Source: Strongylocentrotus droebachiensis (taxonomy: Eukaryota; Echinodermata; Echinoidea; Camarodonta; Strongylocentrotidae). From it: a stretch of 64,000 nucleotides of DNA. The translations under genes were made by a program, and so were the position numbers. The stretch spans positions 47,033 through 111,032 of the forward strand of contig JAVYIG010006839.1 in assembly GCA_035222895.1 (NCBI GenBank). Direction: 5' to 3'. Position 1 is the first letter of the stretch. Each line of letters starts with the position of its first letter. Shown one piece after another: positions 49,001 through 57,355 of this stretch. A model generated the notes under the pieces. It did not search any database. It had not been told where the DNA came from and saw only the letters and a program-made list of their open reading frames with translations.

Positions 49001-52000
49001 CACCGCCAACCTCAACGCGCCCCTGGTCCTGCCTCCGATGACCGCCCAGTATCGCAAGAGCAGCATGGGTAATATGTTCTCCAACGCGTGGAAGAAAGGG
49101 CAGGAGGCCGAGACGCATCACCAACTGTCTATGCATAGGGTAACTATAGCAACGTGTCATGTGACTGGTATCGACCAATCACATTGAGACATTTTGTTTT
49201 TGTTTTTAGATGTATTCTTTTGATTGTAAGCAGTATGTGTTTGTGGTTTGAAGAAAGAGATTATTAAGTTGTTTTGTTTGGCATGCTTTTCAGTTGACAA
49301 GTTGACAAGGGCGATATCGATGTTTTTCAATTTGCATAGATGTTATTTTAATGATTAGATAGTATGTTTTATCTTTAAATTTGATTGTTCCTGTTTGTTT
49401 TTAATCAGTTCTGTTAGTTGATAGTGATGGATTGATTTAAAATAACTCAAGCGATGTATTTGCAGTGAGTTCATTTGATGATTTACATTCTCCTTGTCTT
49501 CTTCTACATGTACATCTTTTGGGAGGGGGTGGGGTAATCCTAGTATTAAAAGCATTAGAATTTTACTGATATCTTACCAAAATATAAATTTGTATTGATG
49601 TTTGCTGTTACATGTATTTCAATTGATATCATTCCTATAAATGATTATTATGCATCCTCTTTATGCCATGACCTATTGAATCTGATTCTTATTACCTGTA
49701 ACAATGATTTGCTTGTGGGCTTATATAAATGCAGAGTTCACGGCAGTCCTAAATTCAACCAGACTCCCCGCTTTCATTGCAAATCATAATACAAAACATG
49801 TACATTTTTTACGTCCATGCAGATTTATACCTTGCTCAGTATAATCATTACATCCCGTGGGCGGTGCTCATTATTTACTGCATTTTGTATTTACCGCAAT
49901 CATCAAATCACAAACTTGATATAATATATCATTCTTTCTCAGTATGTATCGATCATTCCAAATTGAAGTTGAAAAAAATATGATGTTGCGTTCCATTTCC
50001 ACCTTATACATATATTTCCCTCCCCATATACAGTTTATCTGTCCGTATTATTACAAACTCTGCTTGTCTTATTTGCAATTTGATCATTTTCCATCTGTTA
50101 AACATTTTACTTGTTCCATATATGACTTAATTAAAGATAAAGTTGAGTTCTGGTTGTGCGATTGCATTGTGAAAGAAACGGTGTGGAATCGATCAGAAAA
50201 AGTTGATCATCTAGTATATAAGTATTGGTGTGTACTGCAAGGTTCTGGAATCATCAAAATGATTAGTAATTTGGCCCAGTCTTGGTAAAAGTAACAAGCA
50301 CTGTACACAGAAAGATGTCATATGGGACTACACAAACATGTCGCATAAAAGTGAGGCCCACATTTTTAAGCTGTTACATGATTATCATAATAAGAATATA
50401 AAGGCATTTGAAGAGCCATCCTTTTCAGGGAACATTTTTTTCACTGATGTTCTTCCACACTTGCATAATAACAATGAAAACACTCACAAATTAGTTGTTA
50501 CCTTTCCCTGGAACTCGACCTTCTCTTTAATATACACAGGAATGTGTTTGTATCATAATTGATGTGCTTCTCTATGAGTTGTGTGCCATCTGTGCTGTGT
50601 TCGCATGTTATCATTGAATGTTGTCATTATTGTTTAGGAGCGCTACAGCACCCGTTCCTCTTCTCTACCGTCAGGCAGGATATTAGACGAGGTTTGTTTA
50701 TGTTTCTTTACCCTCCTTGCATGAAAGTAATGTTGAAAAGCTAATCTACAGTTCTGGTAGTGATCTTAAAGCAGGACTGCACTACTTGTAGCTATTTGCG
50801 CCCTCTACATTGAATATAGAAAACTTCCACGATCGGTGCCTGTTGGTCCCCCATGATCCTCTTTTTCTTATGTTAGTTGAGAGCTGAGTTGATGAGATAG
50901 CCACCTGTCAGTGACCTGGCTCGGTGGTCTAATCCCTTCTGGCCCAGTAGTATTGACGGTCTTTAAGCAGGACTGCACTACTTGTAGCTATTTGCACCCT
51001 CTATATAGCAAACAATGCCTATTAAGCGGTACCCGTTGGTCCCCCATGGTCCCTTTTTTCTGATTTGAAGAGATAACCACCTGTCAGTGACCACGCAGGG
51101 AGGTCTAATCCCTCCTGGCCAAACTAGTGCAGATAGGCTTTAACAATATTTTCCAACAAAAACCAACAGAACCCAACCCAAATCAACTCAATTCTTTTTG
51201 GTGTCACTCGAACATGACAGAAAATGTGTGGGGTTTATAGGAAAATAAACAGGTGTTGGAGATAATTATCTACCATCAAACTACAAATACCGGTAGTCCA
51301 TCAAAGTATATATTGCCCCATATGCACATATCATTGATGGATTTTTTGTGTAGGGGCAATTAACATATTTTGTAATGCTGTTGATATATTTTGTAAGTCA
51401 AAAACCCTTCTAAAGATCTTCTTTTAGATCTTCTAAAAATGAATTTCCTGAAGGTGAATTTAGTGTACTACTTAATCAGCAATTTAGAATGACTTCCAGA
51501 CAAAAACCCTCGGAATGTAAATTCACTACCAGAACTGGAGATTAGTTTTAATCCTTGCCATGCTCCCATATCGAACAGTACAATCTCTAAACAAGAAATC
51601 TAGACAAAAATATCTCAACAAGAATGTCACATACTTCACTTGAAAAAAAAAAACACTTTGACAACGAAAGGCTATGCAGATGTTTCAAAATCGCTGCATG
51701 TTTGTCTAATTTCCTACCTTTTTTAATCAGGTAAACATTTTAGAGCAAGAACATTCAAAGTTAAAACAGGACAGTTACTTTTTTTTGTCAGGTATATTTA
51801 GAATTTTGAAGAATTTCTGAAAATATTACATTACATTACAAAGATAATCTTTAGAAATTGGATGATGATTTATATTGCAACATAAACAGTACATTTATGT
51901 ACATCAGAAGAAAATTAAGTTCTTGCCAAGCTAGTAGCCTGTACAATTGAGAGCATGGTAAAGGGTTTAATAGCTTTAAACCTGTTATTTTGACATCTGT

Positions 52001-54143
52001 TTTGTGGCATGTTTCGATGTCTCTTGGTGCATGAATGTAAGTTAAATGACGTGAGTTGTCGATTAAAGAATCTTCCAGATGTCACAAAGGACTTGTTGTC
52101 CTTTTAACAATTGCTGATTACTTTTGACAAGATAAGAATCTTAGATCGACAAGTCTTTTAATATGGCTACCAAAGATACAGCAAGCTTGAGAGATAGTAT
52201 TGTCTAGAGGCTTTCCTGGAATGACAACACCCATATTTCATTTAAACAAAATAAAGATTGAGAGATTGTAATATCTAGAGACTTTTCTGTAAAGACAACA
52301 CCCATTTTTACTCATTTTAAAAGGATTAAGCTTGATGTCATGAAGGGTAATTGTTGTAATGCCAAATTTTGTTTTTAAAAGTTGAAAAAAGAAAAAAAGT
52401 CCTACCAAAGAATGTCATCTTTATCAATGAAGCAAATCTCGATGCAAAAGATGATAATTCATTGCATATGTTTAAAATGGTCTCTGTCCTTTGAATTAAA
52501 AAAAATTGAGGGAAATTATATTCCTTTCACACAAAGTTTGAGAGCAGGCCAATAATAGTCATTTAACCATGACAAGTAAAAGTTGTGACAATGAAAAGAA
52601 TAGGTATTTAGAAATTAGAACAGATGTTTTCTTAATTTTGAAATGTTTTTTACCAAAAAAAATGTAACACCAAAGAAGGGTGAACATAAATGATTGTCAC
52701 TAATATAGTATTTGCTTTATGCTGGCCCGTAGTTATTTCCTGTTCTTTGTACATGTGTAAGTAAAACTAGACATACATGTACAATATAAACAATACCATG
52801 TCCAATACATTCTATTCCAGGAGCCACCTCTCGATAATCGGCCGCAACTCAACAACCAAACGAAAGCCAATTCTGGCAACACGTTTGACGACCTTGACGT
52901 CCAGAAGGCGTTGTACGACCTGGAGAGCGAGATCTGTGCTAGTCATCCACCTAACAATCCCACCCCACAACCTCCTCCTCCTACAACACAGCAGCAGGCA
53001 AGTAGTTATAGGTCACCTGCATCCCAAACTATCACTGACAATAGAAATAACAGTAACGCCCTAACCCGGGTACAGGTAGTCGCTTTGCATAACGACGCCA
53101 TCTCGGTGACGGTGGCCGATTCAGCGGGCGCACGCAGCTCCACGGTGTCGGATGAGCCGATCTGGCAGTGCCAGGCCCCCACGCGGTCCAGCTTGCGGAG
53201 GAGCTCGGACACGCAGATAGGTTGCAGGGGAACCCAGGGGATCATCGTCTCCGGTGGGAGACAGCGGGGCGGAAGCTTGGCCAGTGCATGCGTCAAGAGG
53301 GTCAAGTTTAAAGAAGAGATAGAGGAGAAGATACCGGACAATAGTCCGGGGTTCGAATCCGAGCATGAGTACAGTTCCTCGCCACCAACCCCTCCCTTGC
53401 ATTCCCCTCCTCCGCTTACTAACCCATCCTCAGCTAAACCCATCCCTAACCATTTTGCTTGTACGCCATCTCATCTGGATTGCTTGTCACCTCAGCAGCA
53501 TGCTACTGCACGATCCCCTAGTCCTCCCCCACCTTCTTTCTTTACCCAATGCATGGCACAAACACCCTCAACCAGTGACTCCCATCCCTCCTATTCACAG
53601 CAGCTAGGACCTCAAACTCAGGCCAGTGAATACCACCACCCTTACACCCACACTGCAACCGCTACCAGGGCTCAGCAGGATGATATCGTCTATGGCCAAC
53701 CCATGACCTACGCCGGAGGGCCGGAAAACTACCCCCAGCCAACGCAAGGTAGCCAGGAAATCGTTGCCAAACAGCATAAGCTTATGGAGCTTGAGCAACA
53801 GCAGCACAAGCTGCAGCAGGAGTTGCAGCATCAGAAACTGCAACTGGAAAAGCAGATTCAGCAGCAGCAGCAAGACCAACTCAAGCAGCAGCTGCAACAC
53901 CAGCAACAGTTGCAGCAACAACGGCAGGAGCAGGAGAGGAGACAGCAAGATATGCAGAGGCAGGCCTCTGAAAGAGCCTACCAGCAACAACAGCAACAAC
54001 TTCAGAGACATTTATCAATGGAGAGGTCGCAGCCACAGCAACCACAATCAATGCAGAGGCATGTGTCATTTGACGCAGTTAGATCTCCACCATCACCGCA
54101 ACCACAAATTCAGAGGCATGTTTCTTTTGAAAGGCCTCCATCG

Positions 54144-54175
<32 letters not shown>

Positions 54176-55166
54176 ACAGCAGCCACAGATTCAGAGACAG
54201 ACATCGGTTGATCGGGCACAACAGGGACAGAATCTGAGGCAAGCCAATCCTGTCTTTCTAAATGAACTCAGTAATGCGCTTAAACCCAGACAGCCCGTTC
54301 CATTGCCTGGCAACAGAAACACTGTGGCTACCACCCAACCTTCACAGCAACCCCCAAAATCTCAGTCTCCACCCCGCTCTCCAGCCCACCACAACAACCA
54401 ACACTATCAACCCCAACCCAACTCTTCTCCTTCTCCTTCCTCTTCTCCGTCCCCTCGTCATCATTACCAGACCCAACAATCACACCCTCCTCCAAGTCAC
54501 CAACCTGTCAGTCAGAGTTACTCCCAACCCTCGCCCCAACCACACCCACAACTTCAGCAGTCTTTCTCTCAACCACGCTCTCCCCAGCCACACTCCCCGC
54601 AACACCAGTCTTACCACCAGCAGTCCCCGTCCCATGCCCACGTCAACGTCCGGGACAAGCCCCCACCATCGCCCAAACCCATCTTGGCAAACAAAGTGCC
54701 CCCTCCCATGTCACCCAAACCCATGTCTCCAAGACCGATGGTCAACCAGAAGCCAAGCGTCCCTCGTCCCGTGGTCTCCCCCAAACCCAGTGTCCATGGA
54801 GACAGGCCACTCCCCATGTCGCCCAAGCCCTCGCCCAAGCCCTCTCCCAAGCCCTCCCCCAAACCTATGGCCAAACCGGTGCACGTAAACAACATGCTCC
54901 CTCAAGGTAACGCCTATCCTCCAAACTCATATGGTGTGCCAATGAGCCCCAGCAACTCCTCCGTTAGCTCCACTTCCACGCCCTCCCCATCCCCCTCTTC
55001 CAGTTACAGATCACCCCCTTTCCCTAGCAACAACAATGCCCCGCCCCAGAAGGCCTCTAGGCCGCCTCCCCCACCAAAGAGAAGCGACACGACGAGGCTG
55101 AGCTGTGTAGGTTCACCAACGAAAACAAAGAAGATACCCCCTACCCCACCGGCAAGGATTACTTGA
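35226..55166 (+). CDS. RAPH1: MRL-family adaptor (lamellipodin/RIAM/MIG-10-like), 11 exons, 5'-incomplete
   Basis: MRL proteins bind Ras/Rap GTPases and phosphoinositides through a linked RA-PH module, and recruit Ena/VASP to the leading edge through (F/L)PPPP motifs, promoting actin assembly and, for RIAM, integrin activation. Here the spliced product has, in order, a VDLDALLGDLCQME helix, two LPPPPP motifs, a charged helix ending IALEKLKKARVQK, an RA domain (LIVRVYMEDGSSKT...), a conserved ELLMERALEDHEHL linker, KYAIFKNPQNFLL, a PH domain (IEGPLYLKQEGKKSWKK ... RWIAGLRLAK), and a ~780-residue Pro/Gln-rich tail ending near RPPPPPKRSDTTRLS. All eleven exons join in phase at GT/AG sites, giving about 1,390 residues, comparable with vertebrate lamellipodin. 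Invertebrates usually have one MRL gene, so RAPH1 versus APBB1IP is not a strict choice. The start codon is not identified. Splice joints: 35226-35806, 36508-36663, 39407-39566, 41151-41275, 41812-42027, 44013-44123, 46173-46271, 47121-47292, 48979-49139, 50638-50691, 52821-55166. Confidence 0.95.
36508..36663 (+). CDS. RAPH1: MRL exon 2: charged helix before the RA domain
   Basis: The exon lies between CATATCTTGCAG and GTGAGT; 156 nt, phase 0-0, 52 residues. It begins DQLTQSVRVKLKDLESQLEL and ends LKSEKIKIALEKLKKARVQK, which matches the vertebrate EEEQAAKLKAEKIRVALEKI segment directly before the RA domain. The predicted structure is helical and highly charged; in the family this segment packs against or leads into the RA-PH module. 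A 600-bp purine (GA) tract starts within about 10 nt of its donor. Confidence 0.96.
36668..37275 (+). repeat. GA-rich minisatellite directly after exon 2 donor
   Basis: About 600 bp of purine strand made of GAGAGAGA and a GGGATGATAGAGG(G/A)GAGAG unit recurring irregularly. The 213-codon minus-strand ORF and several plus-strand ORFs are low-complexity artefacts. Confidence 0.95.
37660..38214 (+). repeat. Older decayed copies of the exon 3 region
   Basis: Four degenerate segments resemble exon 3, including the part beyond the 63 nt used in the younger array: about 37671-37750 (AGCTCCAAGATATTTGTTGA), 37855-37925, 38010-38090 (CTGATTGCATGAGTAAACAT) and 38132-38214, which ends GGCAGGTCTGTCAC like the real GGCAGGTCAGTCAC. 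The last two are about 122 bp apart and share TTCC(A/G)TCGGATGATATTC between them. Frames are disrupted and acceptors are weak or lost. Confidence 0.75.
38278..39406 (+). repeat. Tandem array of ten partial copies of exon 3 with its 3' splice site
   Basis: Units begin (first exonic base) at 38278, 38374, 38488, 38602, 38717, 38832, 38947, 39062, 39177 and 39292, and the real exon 3 starts at 39407. The period is 96 for the first, 114 for the next three and 115 for the rest. Each unit holds the first 63 nt of exon 3 (45 in the first unit), then TTTCACAAACTATAA or TTTAACAAACTATAA, then the intron tail with pyrimidine tract and CAG. Read from each acceptor, the frame gives the RA start, then F(H/N)KL and TAA. 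No unit contains a consensus donor. These are pseudo-exons with intact acceptors, not coding exons. Confidence 0.95.
39407..39566 (+). CDS. RAPH1: MRL exon 3: first half of RA domain
   Basis: The acceptor is TTCTGTTTTCCAG and the donor GTAAGT; 160 nt, entry phase 0, exit phase 1. It encodes LIVRVYMEDGSSKTMFVDET, then MRVRQVSHMLVEKNHLDERP, DWTIIEQIPELLM. This aligns with the RA-domain beta1-beta2 hairpin and following helix of lamellipodin (VIRVHMSDDSSKTMMVDERQ). The first 63 nt are shared with the upstream tandem pseudo-exon copies; only this copy continues past ETM into MRVRQVSHM and reaches a consensus donor, so it is the functional one. Confidence 0.96.
39645..39925 (+). mobile_element. 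SINE, near complete, with tRNA-like head
   Basis: Starts GTGGAGGTCCAGTGGATATG, has a B box GCGGTTCGAGTCCCGCC, then body blocks ATCTACATTTACCACACTCT, CCAGGTGAGCTAAAAGGGTA and GCAGCTAAAGCCAGGGTAAT, and ends near GCGCTTTACAAGAACAG. The head resembles a tRNA with GTG in the anticodon position, though as a SINE it is not a functional tRNA. Confidence 0.8.
40044..40929. mobile_element. 886-bp palindromic TA-flanked MITE, copy 2
   Basis: Same family as 33730-34609, with TA at 40042-40043 and 40930-40931. Its central loop (ATGCATGAAGACTCTCGTAT) is the reverse complement of copy 1's loop, so it is inserted in the opposite orientation. It lies between exons 3 and 4. Confidence 0.9.
41151..41275 (+). 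CDS. RAPH1: MRL exon 4: end of RA domain and RA-PH linker
   Basis: Flanked by GTCACATTTTCAG and GTATTA; 125 nt, entry phase 1, exit phase 0. After completing the split Glu codon it reads RALEDHEHLVTDVMLNWKRE and then TTNRILFQERRDKYAIFKNPQ. This matches the highly conserved ERIFEDHENLVENLLNWTRD and EKYALFKNPQ segments of vertebrate MRL proteins, the helical linker that rigidly joins RA to PH. Confidence 0.97.
41812..42027 (+). CDS. RAPH1: MRL exon 5: PH domain N-terminal half
   Basis: Acceptor CATTCCTTCCCCAG, donor GTAAAG; 216 nt, phase 0-0, 72 residues. It begins NFLLSQHASEVATQFAEKSK, and from about residue 37 gives IEGPLYLKQEGKKSWKKHYF, VLRGSGLYYSPKGKSK. These are strands beta1-beta4 of the PH domain; the basic KKSWKK segment corresponds to the phosphoinositide-binding loop region of the family. 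Codon use is relatively GC-rich compared with the flanking introns, as in the other exons. Confidence 0.97.
42028..44012 (+). other. Intron 5
   Basis: AT-rich, with a diverged local duplication of ATAATTATGAAGGTATTATTTT (two copies, about 43305 and 43493). No further exon seen. Confidence 0.5.
44013..44123 (+). CDS. RAPH1: MRL exon 6: PH domain middle
   Basis: Acceptor CTGATCTGTCCACAG, donor GTAACC; 111 nt, phase 0-0, 37 residues: STKDIVCLVQFEHTNVYSGM, GWKKKHKAPFDHCFALK. Matches vertebrate DLVCFLQLDHVNVYYGQ and KYKAPTDYCLVLK, i.e. PH strands beta5-beta6. Compared with vertebrates, DYCLVLK is DHCFALK here, a conservative change. Confidence 0.96.
44148..44202 (+). repeat. TGTT microsatellite
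   Basis: (TTTG)n with minor interruptions, shortly after the exon 6 donor. Confidence 0.9.
44203..46172 (+). other. Intron 6 remainder
   Basis: AT-rich; short repeats of AAGTGCCCTTT/AAGTGCTC at 44510-44660 and (C)ACGTAAAAGTACA-like repeats at 46010-46070. No exon. Confidence 0.5.
46173..46271 (+). CDS. RAPH1: MRL exon 7: PH domain C-terminal helix
   Basis: Acceptor TTCTTTTTCCAG, donor GTACGA; 99 nt, phase 0-0, 33 residues beginning HPQIQQKSKYIKYLCAEDYR and ending TCQRWIAGLRLAK. It aligns nearly residue for residue with HPQIQKKSQYIKYLCCDDVR and HQWVNGIRIAK of lamellipodin. The Trp is the conserved tryptophan of the PH C-terminal helix. Confidence 0.97.
47121..47292 (+). CDS. RAPH1: MRL exon 8: Ser-rich linker after PH
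   Basis: Acceptor TTTTCTCTGCAG, donor GTAGGT; 172 nt, entry phase 0, exit phase 1. It encodes YNKILLENFSDTQREMTEYA, then a Ser-rich stretch with SMQSSSSSQSSGSLPATH. YNKILLENF corresponds to YGKQLYMNYQ after the vertebrate PH domain, and the Ser-rich stretch to SSSSIKSGSSSSSIPES. The last ~28 nt plus donor are repeated five more times in the following intron. Confidence 0.94.
47265..48140 (+). repeat. Tandem copies of exon 8 end with its 5' splice site
   Basis: The exon 8 end plus donor (AACTCATG|GTAGGTGGTGG) at 47293 recurs with donors at 47460, 47607, 47755, 47929 and 48078, spaced 147-174 bp. Between copies the intron 8 start (GAGCTGAGTGTGTGGCAG) is also repeated. Copy 2 (47424-47459) is preceded by TGGAGTCTTTTTTAG and would be a 36-nt in-frame microexon. 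Copy 3 is internally deleted, copies 4 and 6 contain stops in the relevant frame, and copy 5 is 28 nt after its nearest AG and would shift frame. Confidence 0.92.
47424..47459 (+). CDS. RAPH1: Candidate alternative 36-nt microexon (exon 8b)
   Basis: It follows an acceptor TCTTTTTTAG and precedes donor GTAGGT. With the leading G from exon 8 it reads GLQSSGSLPATH and exits in the same phase, so its inclusion would duplicate the exon 8 ending QSSGSLPATH in frame. It arose by the local tandem duplication. There is no evidence of use from sequence alone. Confidence 0.3.
48765..48950 (-). mobile_element. SINE body and tail, minus orientation
   Basis: The reverse strand reads ATCTACATTTGCCACACTCA, CCAGGTGATTTTAGTGGGTA, GCTAAAGCCGGGGTAATAAT, then the tail GCGCTATATAAAACCTGAGT and (ATT)n. 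Same family as 39645-39925. It ends about 25 bp before exon 9. Confidence 0.8.
48979..49139 (+). CDS. RAPH1: MRL exon 9: conserved FSNAWKKG segment
   Basis: Acceptor CTTTTCGTTTGCAG, donor GTAACT; 161 nt, entry phase 1, exit phase 0, 53 full codons. It begins (G)SSPSNSITANLNAPLVLPP and contains SSMGNMFSNAWKKGQEAETH, corresponding to vertebrate SIVSSVFSEAWKRGTQLEES. The donor is acceptable but not optimal. Confidence 0.93.
50135..50526. mobile_element. TTAA-flanked MITE, copy 2
   Basis: TTAA at 50131-50134 and 50527-50530. The left part shares GCGATTGCATTGTGAAAGAA, GTGTGGAATCGATCAGAAAA and GGTTCTGGAATCATCAAAAT with the element at 23662-24060. The terminal repeats are diverged (AGATAAAG, CTTCTCT). 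It lies 110 bp before exon 10. Confidence 0.75.
50638..50691 (+). CDS. RAPH1: MRL exon 10: 18-residue probable cassette exon
   Basis: A 54-nt phase 0-0 segment between GTCATTATTGTTTAG and GTTTGT encodes ERYSTRSSSLPSGRILDE. Both neighbours are also phase 0, so inclusion or skipping keeps the frame. The donor GAG|GTTTGT lacks the usual A at +3 and G at +5, pointing to regulated use. The peptide has basic-Ser motifs (STRSSS) but no recognised domain. Confidence 0.75.
50771..51142 (+). repeat. Two-copy ~190-bp tandem duplication after exon 10
   Basis: Both copies contain AAGCAGGACTGCACTACTTG, TAGCTATTTGC(G/A)CCCTCTA, GTTGGTCCCCCATG, CCACCTGTCAGTGACC and GGTCTAATCCCT(T/C)CTGGCC. The second copy starts near 50961. 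Confidence 0.9.
51145..52820 (+). other. Intron 10 remainder
   Basis: AT-rich; two related segments at 52190-52230 and 52258-52300 (GAGAGAT(A/T)GTA(A)T(A)TCTAGAG). No exon is supported. Confidence 0.5.
52821..55166 (+). CDS. RAPH1: MRL exon 11: terminal exon, Pro/Gln-rich tail and stop
   Basis: The acceptor is TTCTATTCCAG and the reading frame is open for 781 codons to TGA at 55164-55166. The order is: EPPLDNRPQLNN, FDDLDVQKALYDLESE (a likely helix), a Ser/Pro region, a Gln-rich predicted coiled-coil from about 53753 (KQHKLMELEQQQHKLQQELQ), five QR(H/Q)xS repeats, a 13-Gln tract at 54144-54182, long Pro/Ser/His stretches, repeated SPKP motifs at about 54700-54870, and RPPPPPKRSDTTRLS near the C terminus, which matches the RPKRNDSTRLT motif of lamellipodin. 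PxxP and SPKP motifs are typical SH3 ligands. CAG/CAA mixing limits repeat-length instability. An unnoticed internal intron cannot be excluded. Confidence 0.93.
53753..54215 (+). other. Gln-rich coiled-coil and five QR(H/Q)xS repeats within exon 11
   Basis: Translation gives an Lx-rich Gln heptad-like stretch (53753-53950), then five copies of a nine-residue motif: MQRQASERA (53952-53978), LQRHLSMER (54000-54026), MQRHVSFDA (54051-54077), IQRHVSFER (54108-54134) and IQRQTSVDR (54189-54215). Each places Ser at +3 after Arg, the RxxS pattern of basophilic kinases and 14-3-3 sites. The function is inferred. Confidence 0.7.
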
Positions 55167-56936
55167 TAGTTTCATCTCCTCCCCCCTCCCCCCTCCCCCA
55201 CCCCACCAGCCGATTACCCCATCCCTAAGTGTACACGGCATGTTTCCCTTACCCTAAACCTCATTTGATGTTTTCATACTCTTACCATGTAATGTTATGC
55301 TGTGATTTGATGTAATTTCAACTTTACCCTTCCCCCAACCTGAAACCTAGTCACCCCCTACCCCACCACCTTCCAGTAAAACCCTTAAGCTTTCATGATC
55401 ATATACCTCAAGATTCCACAAAACCCCAGTGTTTGACGTGTTCCCGCGTGTGTTTTGTGCTTCTATAACCTTCACAAAAAGATATGTTTCCACTCAAAAG
55501 AAAACAATGATCTTATCTGTGTAAGTGTGATGTATATACTGCAGCACTCATAAAAATTCATGCCATGCAAAATGAAAATCAGACTTTGGAAAGAAACTGT
55601 AAAGCTTACACATGCAGCAATTTTATTCTGTCATTTTGCACAGCTATTGAAAAGTGTAAATAGGAAATACAAGTAATATAACATAACACAATTCTAGCGT
55701 TTTTGTATACATGTAGATTGTTTTGTACACACGAACCAGATAAACTACTAATGTGTTTTTTTATTTGAGAGAGAGATTATTAATATATAACGATGCACCC
55801 ATTGCAATGTGTAGAATTTTATTTATACTTAATTCATTACTTGCCATTTTTGCTCACAAATGTGCAATTTTTACCAAGGTACACAGGTTTAGTAGATATA
55901 GATTCAGAATTTAGTTGAAATGGTAGAAATTTTGTTGAAAATGAAGCTTTATCATCAAATGTAAAGAGAATATTTTAGCAGCTGGGCTGATAGTTGCCTG
56001 ACCTTTCAATAGCAGAAGAGTGGCCAACTTATGTTGATAGATTATTTTGTATGTTTTAAAGAAAATTTCATATTTACATGTTTTTATTTTGTAGTAACTT
56101 AGAAGCTATAGCAAAATTTTATTCAGTTCTATTTTGATAGAAAAATATTCAGTTACTGTTTTATGATGTTTCAAATGTGGAAACAAATATAATTAAAGAG
56201 GAATCCAATTCTTTAACAATGCAAATTCATATGGGCTTTGCTTTTTTTTCTTCTTTATTTGAATTGTTAATCTGAAATATAGGAATTGCTTAAAAAAATA
56301 TTTAAATAGCAAATTGCTTTTTCCGACCCTTTACCTGTAAAATTGCATGACAAATTTGTATTCTATAAAAAAGAAATAACTTTGCGATGTGTCCAATTTG
56401 TTCAGGAAGAATTCTACAAATGTATCACAACTATAAACAGAAGCTGTCGGCTTAAACTTTTTGCTGAATACAATTGAGTTTTAATAATGATGGCAATAAT
56501 TTCCTCAGTTGTGTCAGATCTCTTGTTATTATTAAACCAATGTTATGATCATCGATTGATGCAGAGCAAGATTCTTTCTGAAATATTGTACAGGCTCAAG
56601 AAATGAGTCCCGTAACCATTTGGAAAAAAATGTTATTTTACAAAGTTCAATGCTGCACTTCATGTACTTAATGTGAGAAAAATGACTCTTCAAACTAGGG
56701 ATTTTTTTTTTTACTCTGTATTGATTTCCTTTAAAATAGTGTAGCTTTTTCTGTTAAGCTTTTTCTGTTGAAACACACGTTATGCTCTGATGCAGTGTAC
56801 AGTGTAGTAGTTGATAAATGGGGAGATTTCATGAAAATATGCGATTGGTGCTGTCATAAATGTACAATGATACATATTGATATCATGGGTTGATTATCTG
56901 AAGGAAACTGAGGAAAGAAAATGCATTTTGTCAACT

Positions 56937-57078
56937 TGGGGTCAGTTTCTTGAAACCATGAGTCTGGCTTCTTGGACATCCCAGAAAATCTTGTGTTTTA
57001 TCCTTGTTAGAATAAACATGTTTCTATGGGTTGTCTGTGAACTTAGACCTGTGACTGTTTCAAGAAACTGGCCCCAGA
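56937..57078. mobile_element. Small foldback MITE
   Basis: TGGGGTCAGTTTCTTGAAAC and GTTTCAAGAAACTGGCCCCA form terminal inverted repeats 142 bp apart. It contains the AATAAA at 57011. Confidence 0.8.
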
Positions 57079-57266
57079 TACTTATATGAGTTAATATATT
57101 CACATTATCTTCATCATTTACATCCAATTACACTATCACCCTCAAAATCATCATCATGATTCTGATTTTCTCAATTCTTTTTCTTCAGAAATTCTTCTCT
57201 TTTTTTCATTGTCTATCTTTACCTGATAAAACACTGCTATCACACTTTCTGTTGAATTTTGTCTTT

Positions 57267-57355
57267 ATCATCATCATCATCATCATCATCACCACCATCA
57301 TCATCATCATCCTCATCATCATCATCATCCTCATCATCATCATTGTCTTCTCTTA
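57267..57355 (+). repeat. (ATC)n microsatellite
   Basis: CATCATCATC with a few ACC/TCC variants, about 90 bp. Confidence 0.95.

Noticed and set aside
53604-54011. Leu-rich minus-strand ORF
   Set aside because: Antisense shadow of the CAG/CAA-rich part of exon 11.
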